Of a stretch of 11,065 bases of DNA, positions 6,600 through 11,065 are shown piece after piece. The position numbers were made by a program, and so were the translations under genes. The notes below the pieces were generated by a model. It did not search any database, was not told where the DNA came from, and saw only the letters and a program-made list of their open reading frames with translations. This DNA is from DATECU01 sp035286745 (GTDB lineage: Bacteria; Acidobacteriota; Vicinamibacteria; Fen-336), in assembly GCA_035286745.1 (NCBI GenBank), contig DATECU010000334.1, forward strand, positions 1-11,065, in the 5' to 3' direction. Each line of letters begins with the position of its first letter. Within the stretch, counting starts at the first letter, position 1.

Positions 6600-7659
6600 A
6601 CGCAACCATCCGTCCCGTCGAGAAGCGATCCCGGGCGCAGCGCCGGACGGCGTCCCCCATGGCCACACAACGCTTGGGGTCGTTGAGCATCGAGAGGATG
6701 GCTTGGCCCAACGCCTCCGCGTTACGGGGAGGAACCAGGATGCCGGTCTCCCGATCGACGATCAGCTCCGGCAGGCTGCCCACGGCGGTCGCCACCACGG
6801 CTCGGCCGGCGGCCATCGCCTCCAGGACCGCGTTGGGCATTCCCTCGCTCAAGGACGGCTGCACCAGGAAGTCACAGGCCAGGAGAAACGGCGCCGGCGC
6901 TCGAAACCCCAGGAAGCGCACGCTGCTTCCGACGCCGGCTCGACGCGCCCGCGCCTCCAGCGATCGTCGAAGGGAGCCGTCGCCCAGCAAGACGAGGGTC
7001 GCGCCCGGGCAGGACGCATGCACCGCGGGCCAGGCATCGAGGAGCCAGCGGTGTCCCTTGATGGCCTCGAGCTGACCCACCGAGAGCACCAGGGGGCCTT
7101 CCGGCAGCCCCAACTCGCGGCGATCCGGCGGGTCCTCCGCCGAGAAGCGCACGCCGTTGGGGATGCAACGGATCCGGCCGAGCGAGAGCCCGGCCGCGAT
7201 TTCCTCGCGCCAGGTGGCCTTGGAGTTGACGATCACCCGGTCGGCACGGCGGTGGCTCCAGCGCGCCACCCGCCGCCAGAAGGGCCGGAGCATCGCCTGG
7301 TACGAGCATCGTTGCGAGACCACGATGGTGGCCACCCCGGCCAGCCGCCCGGCGGTGACGCCGAGCAGGTTGGACAGGAAGAGGAAGCAGTGGAGCACGT
7401 CTGGCCTGCTTCGACGCAGGTAGCGGTAGAGCCGGAAAACCACACCCAGGTCCCACCAGCCGGCGCGGTTGAGAGCGGTGACAGGAATGCCTGCTTGAGA
7501 GAGTGGGTCCGCAAAGTCGTTCCGGGTCTTGAGGAGCAGGATCTCGACGGCGTAGCCGCGGACGCTCAGGGCCAGAGCCAGCTCGACAAGCTGGGTCTCG
7601 GCACCGGCCCGGGCCAGATCGTTGATCAGCAGGCAGAGGCGCCTGTTTCCGTCGGTCAA
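6394..7659 (-). CDS. Glycosyltransferase family 4 protein, GT-B fold (second of two)
   Basis: Retaining glycosyltransferase of 421 residues. The N-terminal domain starts CLLINDLARAGAETQLVELA (9-28), the acceptor-side loop of GT4 enzymes. The linker region has VIVNSKAT and CIPNGV. The donor domain has VLSVGQLEAIKGH (191-203), LVLLGDG (222-228), and EX7E in EGMPNAVLE (E272, E280), followed by GSLPELIVDRETGILVPP. Start is TTG at 7659, since the fold begins only about seven residues later and I see no ATG or GTG start in frame nearby. The conserved family region ends near residue 363 (AYLELV). The last 58 residues are Arg/Pro-rich, resemble nothing I recognise, and are encoded wholly antisense to the end of the neighbouring glycosyltransferase gene. 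This looks like read-through after loss of an original stop. The gene is probably in the same glycan pathway as the flippase; its sugar specificity is unknown. Confidence 0.87.
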   Translation of the reverse strand: MTDGNRRLCLLINDLARAGAETQLVELALALSVRGYAVEILLLKTRNDFADPLSQAGIPVTALNRAGWWDLGVVFRLYRYLRRSRPDVLHCFLFLSNLLGVTAGRLAGVATIVVSQRCSYQAMLRPFWRRVARWSHRRADRVIVNSKATWREEIAAGLSLGRIRCIPNGVRFSAEDPPDRRELGLPEGPLVLSVGQLEAIKGHRWLLDAWPAVHASCPGATLVLLGDGSLRRSLEARARRAGVGSSVRFLGFRAPAPFLLACDFLVQPSLSEGMPNAVLEAMAAGRAVVATAVGSLPELIVDRETGILVPPRNAEALGQAILSMLNDPKRCVAMGDAVRRCARDRFSTGRMVAFTEEAYLELVPRWAVPALGPWGPTRRLPAYRTAVGRRQRLARPEIEPGSAGVRPLPRSVATPRTTRAR

Positions 7660-7900
7660 GTGCGACTCGTGAACGCGTCCATCGTTACCGTCGTGGCACT
7701 CGCCCCCTGTCCGGCTCGGCCCATCCCTCGCATCCAGCCCCTGATATGGGGACGCGTACTGGCGAGGTCAAACGGCTCATCGTAGAATGAGTTATTGTCG
7801 CACAGGCGGATCGCCGCGACGCAACGACTTGTGTCTTGGTCGCGCTCCCTTCCTTCTCCCGTGGGGCTGTCTCTCGACCGCTTTGGTTTCTTCGGAATCA
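7660..7900. other. Intergenic stretch between divergent glycosyltransferase and sulfatase-like genes
   Basis: No open frame with credible coding character on either strand and no RNA gene that I recognise. The stretch around 7781-7802 is locally AT-richer (TAGAAT at 7783-7788, then GAGTTATTG) and could hold the promoter of one or both divergent genes. The -35 region for TAGAAT matches the consensus at only about three of six positions, so I do not call it. Confidence 0.45.
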
Positions 7901-7979
7901 GTGAGCCGATCGACTGGGTTCTTCCGCGTTACTTGTCGAGGGTAGTCTGGACCTCTTGTGTGTGAGCCGAACTCAGCGC

Positions 7980-8009
7980 GGAGGGGGGTAGGATGAGGTC
8001 GACATGATG
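7980..8009 (+). promoter_or_regulatory. Strong Shine-Dalgarno and ATG not matched to a gene
   Basis: GGAGG at 7980-7984 stands 8 nt before ATG at 7993, the best ribosome-binding site in the window. The frame opened there is only MRST then TGA (8005-8007), which overlaps the ATGATG that opens MMFKDGF then TGA (8025-8027). This is either the original start site of the deleted RCC1-like gene, or a translated leader whose termination could feed the sulfatase-like gene, which has no good site of its own. Confidence 0.4.
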
Positions 8010-8027
8010 TTCAAGGACGGCTTCTGA
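7996..8027 (+). repeat. C-terminal tail motif copy 3 (VDMMFKDGF-stop), orphan
   Basis: Third copy of the tail sequence, on the opposite strand from the other two and not attached to any gene body. It differs from copy 1 in one base (ATG for ATC, Ile to Met) and in the stop (TGA for TAG). It lies 29 nt before the TTG start assigned to the sulfatase-like gene. Confidence 0.8.
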
Positions 8028-8056
8028 ATCGTCGGGGACCCCGTACTCTGCGCCTC

Positions 8057-10021
8057 TTGTTCGCCGGCCTCGCCTGCGCGGTCGGCTCCGTCTTGCCTTG
8101 GACGCTCATGGAGGCGGTCCGAGTTCTGCACTTGGGTCACACTACCCGCCGACCCAGCTTCGTGGCCGCGGTCTTCCTGATGTACGCGGTGCTGGCACTG
8201 CCCGCGGCGCTGCTGGCTACGGCCGCCGTTCTGGCGTCAGGGCGGCTGCTGCCCGCCTGGTGGGGCGACGACCCCGGACCCGCCTTCGCCTCGGTCGTCC
8301 TGCCTGCCATGGTGATCGGGTGGGGCACGCTGCTGGCGGGGGGTTACGCCAACCTGAGGTTCCTTCCCGGCAACCTCCATCCCCTGAGCCTGCTGGCCGA
8401 CGCGTTGGGTTTGGGGGCCGCAGCGACCCTGGGCTACTTGTTGGTCCGAGGGCTCCTCCGGCGCCGGGTCTTCTTCCGCCCGCGCCTTCGCGCCTTCGGT
8501 CGCTGGTCGGGCGTGGCGGTGCTTGGCATTCTCCCCTCCGCCTACCTGGTGGGCCGTGACGGTGGAGAACCGGTGCGCCGTACTCGTGGTGCCCCTCATC
8601 CCCTAGATCCGTCGGCGGCCAGGCCTCCCAACCTGTTGCTCATCTCGCTGGACACCCTGCGCTCCGATCATCTGGGCTGCTACGGCTATCCCCGGCCGAC
8701 GTCTCCCTTCATCGACACCCTGGCCGGCGAAGGAGCGCTGTTTCGGCAATCTCTGTCCCAGGCTTCGTGGACCCGGCCCTCGGCGGCCTCGCTCGTGACG
8801 TCGCTCTTTCCCAGCACCCACGGCGTCCTCTACATGACCCATGCCCTGCCGCCCGGGACCACCACGCTGGCCGGGTCGTTACAGCGTCGCGGCTACCGCA
8901 CCGCGGTCTTCAGCGCCAACACCAACGTCTCCACGACCTTCGGCTTCGGACAGGGCGTCCACGAGTTCTACGAGAGCCTAAGGCCACGGCTCTTGCAGAG
9001 GACGCTGCTCTTCGAATCGCTGGTGCGGGTGCGGGTCCCCGAGAAGATCCTGCTGCTGGGGCATGGGCGGGACAACGCTTCGAACCTGGATGCCGACCGC
9101 GCCTATCGAGACCGCTGGGTGGTTCGCCAGTTCCGCGAGTGGGTGGGGCGAGCCGGGCCCGAGCCCTTCTTCGCCTACGCCCATCTGTTGGGTGGCCACG
9201 CCCCCTACCGGCCGCCGCCACCCTACGCTGCCGCGTTTGCGCGCGGGGAGGCCGATCCCGCCAGCCAAGACCCGCCGTCCGATGCCGGCAACGTGCTGAC
9301 GCCGGGGCAGCCGGTCTCCGAGACGGTGCGCCAGCGGATGATCGACGCTTACGACGGGTTGGTGCGCTTCTCCGACGACCAGGTGCGGGCCCTGGTGGAG
9401 GCGGTGCCCGAGGCCGAACGGGATCGAACCGTGGTCGTCGTCACCGGGGATCATGGCGAGGCCTTCTGGGATCACCAGATCTGGGGACACGGCGGCAGTC
9501 TCTACGAAGCCGAGGTTCGAGTGCCACTGGTGCTCTGGGCGGGCGCGCAGGTCCGCGCAGCTCACCCTGACTTCCCGCGGGGTCCCCGGGACGTTCCGGC
9601 GAGCACGGTGGACGTCATGCCGACGCTGCTTTCGCTGGCGGGGGCGCGCTGTCCGTCGTGCGAAGGCGAGAATCTCCTGGAACTCGCCGAGCGCGGGCGA
9701 CGAACGCGGGCGCTCTTGCTCGAGCAGTACATGACGCCGCGCCACTACACCTATGCGGTGCGGGATTCCCGCCACAAGCTGGTGTACACGGACTTCCTGC
9801 GGGGCCGGCTGGTCCAGTGGCAGCTCTTCGATCTCGAAAGGGACCCCGCGGAGGCGACGAACTTGCTTGACGGTCCGCCGGGTCCGGAAACGCCGCTCGG
9901 CGCCACCATGGAGTCCCTGAGGAGCGCTGCTCTAGCCAAACGAGGCCGGCCGGCCGAGGTGGCGCTGGAGAAGGAGCCCGCCGTGTACGAGGAGCTGCGG
10001 GCGCTCGGCTACGTTCGCTGA
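8057..10021 (+). CDS. Membrane-anchored sulfatase-superfamily protein with threonine nucleophile position
   Basis: Predicted 654-residue enzyme of the alkaline phosphatase/sulfatase fold. About four or five hydrophobic segments (roughly 2-18, 34-61, 79-97, 112-131 and 150-166) precede a soluble domain from about residue 190. That domain opens with NLLLISLDTLRSDHLGCYGY (192-211), holding the first metal-site aspartate. The nucleophile region reads SWTRPSAAS, putting T239 where sulfatases have the Cys or Ser of CxPSR. GDHGEAFWDH (D465, H466, H473) and WGHGG (H478) supply the second metal site. Threonine there is the arrangement of lipoteichoic acid synthases and phosphoethanolamine transferases, so phosphotransfer or phosphodiester hydrolysis is as likely as sulfate removal. 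The start is uncertain: TTG 8057 has no close Shine-Dalgarno, and ATG 8108 would remove the first hydrophobic segment. The basic stretch RRGPRTLRL lies in frame just before the TTG. It probably acts on extracytoplasmic glycans or lipids made by the adjoining locus. Confidence 0.83.
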   Translation: MFAGLACAVGSVLPWTLMEAVRVLHLGHTTRRPSFVAAVFLMYAVLALPAALLATAAVLASGRLLPAWWGDDPGPAFASVVLPAMVIGWGTLLAGGYANLRFLPGNLHPLSLLADALGLGAAATLGYLLVRGLLRRRVFFRPRLRAFGRWSGVAVLGILPSAYLVGRDGGEPVRRTRGAPHPLDPSAARPPNLLLISLDTLRSDHLGCYGYPRPTSPFIDTLAGEGALFRQSLSQASWTRPSAASLVTSLFPSTHGVLYMTHALPPGTTTLAGSLQRRGYRTAVFSANTNVSTTFGFGQGVHEFYESLRPRLLQRTLLFESLVRVRVPEKILLLGHGRDNASNLDADRAYRDRWVVRQFREWVGRAGPEPFFAYAHLLGGHAPYRPPPPYAAAFARGEADPASQDPPSDAGNVLTPGQPVSETVRQRMIDAYDGLVRFSDDQVRALVEAVPEAERDRTVVVVTGDHGEAFWDHQIWGHGGSLYEAEVRVPLVLWAGAQVRAAHPDFPRGPRDVPASTVDVMPTLLSLAGARCPSCEGENLLELAERGRRTRALLLEQYMTPRHYTYAVRDSRHKLVYTDFLRGRLVQWQLFDLERDPAEATNLLDGPPGPETPLGATMESLRSAALAKRGRPAEVALEKEPAVYEELRALGYVR

Positions 10022-10032
10022 AGCCCGCGCCG

Positions 10033-10764
10033 TCAGTGCAACCAACGCGGCTTGTCGTCGTCCTTCCGGACCACCCGCAGGTGCGAGGGCCGGCTGCTTC
10101 TTGCGAGTCCCAGCAGGCGGAGCCGCAGCCACAACCGGCGCAGGCCCGGATCGCGGAAGTAGACGAGCGCCAGCAGGATCGAGAAGGCCTCGGGCACCAC
10201 GACGTGGAAGCCGTAGAAGATGCCGTACAGGATGGTGAGGCCGATGCAACCGAAGACGATCTGCCGCCCCCGCACCGGCAGGATGAACGACAGGAAGATG
10301 GTCCCCTCGGGAACCAGCAAGGCCCAGCCGATGAGGAGTCCCGTTAGGCCAGGCCAGGCACCGGCATAGGCGAAGCTCATCACCGCCGGCCAGAGCCAGG
10401 CCAAGAGACAGGTGAGTGCCCCCGACCATGCCGTCAATCCCAGATAGAGGAGAAGCAGCCGAGTGGGCCCCAGGCGGTAGGTGAGCTGGCCGCCGATCGA
10501 GATCAGGAACCAGCAGGCGAGAACCAGGCCCAGTGGAGCCAGACCGAACTCCAGCAAGGGCCAGGTGAAGAGCCGCCAGACCTCCCCCCGCCAGACGAGC
10601 GCGGGGTTGAGGGTCAAAGCGCTAACCCAGGGAAGGCCGAGCTGAAGGGCCAGCACGCCGCCCACGGTGGCGGAGAAGGTGAGGCCCGCCAGCAGAGCCA
10701 CCACACGCGGGATGCGGGCTCCCAGGATCACGATTTCGCCCTTGAGGGCCTTGAGTTCGTGCAA
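10033..10764 (-). CDS. Rhomboid-like membrane protein lacking the catalytic serine
   Basis: Predicted 243-residue integral membrane protein with about six hydrophobic segments and a basic C-terminal tail (RLRLLGLARSSRPSHLRVVRK). The L1-loop signature WRLFTW (63-68) is rhomboid-like. The usual following His is Glu (LLEFG), and the Asn of the HxxxN pattern is absent. The GxSG catalytic loop is replaced by GAWPG (135-139), although what follows (LLIGWALLVPEGTIFLSFILPV) still looks like rhomboid helix 4 and the next loop. H187 is the only candidate for the helix-6 histidine. This looks like a pseudoprotease of the derlin/iRhom kind that binds rather than cleaves membrane proteins. Start is TTG at 10764, 4 nt after the stop of the upstream yggS gene, indicating an operon; GTG at codon 12 is an alternative. 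It converges with the sulfatase-like gene, 11 nt apart, with no room for a long terminator. Confidence 0.72.
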   Translation of the reverse strand: MHELKALKGEIVILGARIPRVVALLAGLTFSATVGGVLALQLGLPWVSALTLNPALVWRGEVWRLFTWPLLEFGLAPLGLVLACWFLISIGGQLTYRLGPTRLLLLYLGLTAWSGALTCLLAWLWPAVMSFAYAGAWPGLTGLLIGWALLVPEGTIFLSFILPVRGRQIVFGCIGLTILYGIFYGFHVVVPEAFSILLALVYFRDPGLRRLWLRLRLLGLARSSRPSHLRVVRKDDDKPRWLH

Positions 10765-10768
10765 AGCG

Positions 10769-11065
10769 TTAGTTGCCCCCGCGTTCGCCGAAGATGGCGG
10801 TTCCCACTCGCACCATGGTCGCTCCCTCTTCGATCGCCACCTCGAGATCGTGGCTCATGCCCATGGAGAGCTCGGACCCGGCCAGCAGGCCTCGGCCGGT
10901 GGCCAGATCCCGCAGCTCTCGTAGGCGGCGGAAGAGAGGTCGCACCGCCTCCGGGTCCTCCGCGAACGGCGGCAGCGTCATGAGCCCGGTCACGCGCAAC
11001 CCACCCTGAGCCTTGAGTGCCGCCAGCAGGTCGAAGAGCCGACCCTCGGGGGCGCCGAACTTGGT
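10769..11065 (-). CDS. yggS: YggS/PLPBP family PLP homeostasis protein, C-terminal part
   Basis: The last 98 residues of a gene that begins beyond the window. The YggS/PROSC family binds pyridoxal 5'-phosphate in a TIM-barrel fold and keeps cellular vitamin B6 and amino-acid pools in balance without a known enzymatic reaction. Visible family hallmarks are TKFGAPEG then LRVTGLMTLPPF near the start of the fragment, LSMGMSHDLEVAIEEGATMV in the phosphate-binding part, and VRVGTAIFGER close to the end. Translation is open to the window edge (ACC AAG TTC GGC). The TTG at 10999 is internal, not a start, because the family sequence continues upstream of it. Stop TAA is 4 nt before the start of the rhomboid-like gene. 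The lysine that holds PLP lies in the missing N-terminal part. Confidence 0.93.
   Translation of the reverse strand, partial: TKFGAPEGRLFDLLAALKAQGGLRVTGLMTLPPFAEDPEAVRPLFRRLRELRDLATGRGLLAGSELSMGMSHDLEVAIEEGATMVRVGTAIFGERGGN

Larger units (their letters stand above)
7901..8027 (+). pseudogene. Relic of a tail-bearing RCC1-like gene (upstream flank + start + C-terminal tail, body missing)
   Basis: Positions 7998-8027 encode VDMMFKDGF then TGA, the same tail that ends both RCC1-like genes. The 30 nt at 7996-8025 differ from the end of copy A at one base. An in-frame TAG lies three codons earlier (7989-7991) and no CWG-type repeat lies upstream, so the repeat body is absent. Further upstream, 7901-7960 aligns without gaps to the flank of RCC1-like gene B (33 of 60 positions, including exact GTGAGCC and TTCTTCCGCGTT blocks). 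Together these suggest a third gene of the family that lost its body by deletion, leaving both ends. An alternative is that the tail came from some other tail-bearing secreted gene and the upstream match is a shared promoter or leader. Confidence 0.6.

Noticed and set aside
6703..7785. 360-codon plus-strand open frame opposite the second glycosyltransferase
   Set aside because: Antisense shadow; the minus-strand frame has clear GT4 motifs and this one has none.
7783..7788. TAGAAT as a -10 box in the gap before the sulfatase-like gene
   Set aside because: The matching -35 position agrees with consensus at only about three of six bases, and no other support is visible.
10999..10999. TTG at 10999 as the start of a 76-residue protein
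   Set aside because: Upstream codons to the window edge continue the YggS family sequence (TKFGAPEG), so the gene is simply cut by the window.

Overview
The window is about two-thirds G+C, densely packed and bacterial. Several genes appear to start at TTG, and secreted RCC1-type repeat proteins sit beside surface-polysaccharide genes. This fits a high-GC Gram-negative-like bacterium, for example an acidobacterium, myxobacterium, gammaproteobacterium or uncultured relative. No marker in the window fixes the phylum, so the taxonomy is a guess.

Layout. Positions 1-143 hold no recognisable gene. From 144 to 3577 two tandem paralogues on the minus strand encode secreted RCC1-like proteins of 568 and 570 residues, 14 nt apart. 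Each has a signal peptide, 14 repeats of about 37 residues arranged as 7 + 7 around a conserved RRLMTAG junction, and the same C-terminal tail, DMIFKDGF. Upstream of them on the same strand is a polysaccharide flippase (3697-5208). A 74-bp divergent promoter region separates the flippase from a plus-strand family 4 glycosyltransferase (5283-6599). A second family 4 glycosyltransferase on the minus strand (6394-7659) converges on the first, and their 3' ends overlap by 206 nt.

A 397-bp gap follows (7660-8056). It contains the most unusual feature of the window: a short relic of an RCC1/tail gene. It has sequence resembling the upstream region of the second RCC1 gene, a Shine-Dalgarno plus ATG, and directly after that the C-terminal tail and stop, with no repeats between. 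Immediately downstream is a membrane-anchored sulfatase-superfamily protein (8057-10021) with threonine where sulfatases carry the formylglycine cysteine or serine. It converges, with an 11-nt gap, on a two-gene minus-strand unit: a 5'-truncated yggS (PLP homeostasis protein) followed by a rhomboid-like membrane protein that lacks the catalytic serine.

How the genes may work together (inference): the flippase, two glycosyltransferases and membrane alkaline-phosphatase-fold enzyme look like part of a cell-surface glycan assembly and modification locus. The RCC1 proteins would be exported disulfide-rich beta-propellers acting outside the cytoplasm. yggS and the rhomboid-like gene look like an unrelated housekeeping neighbour.
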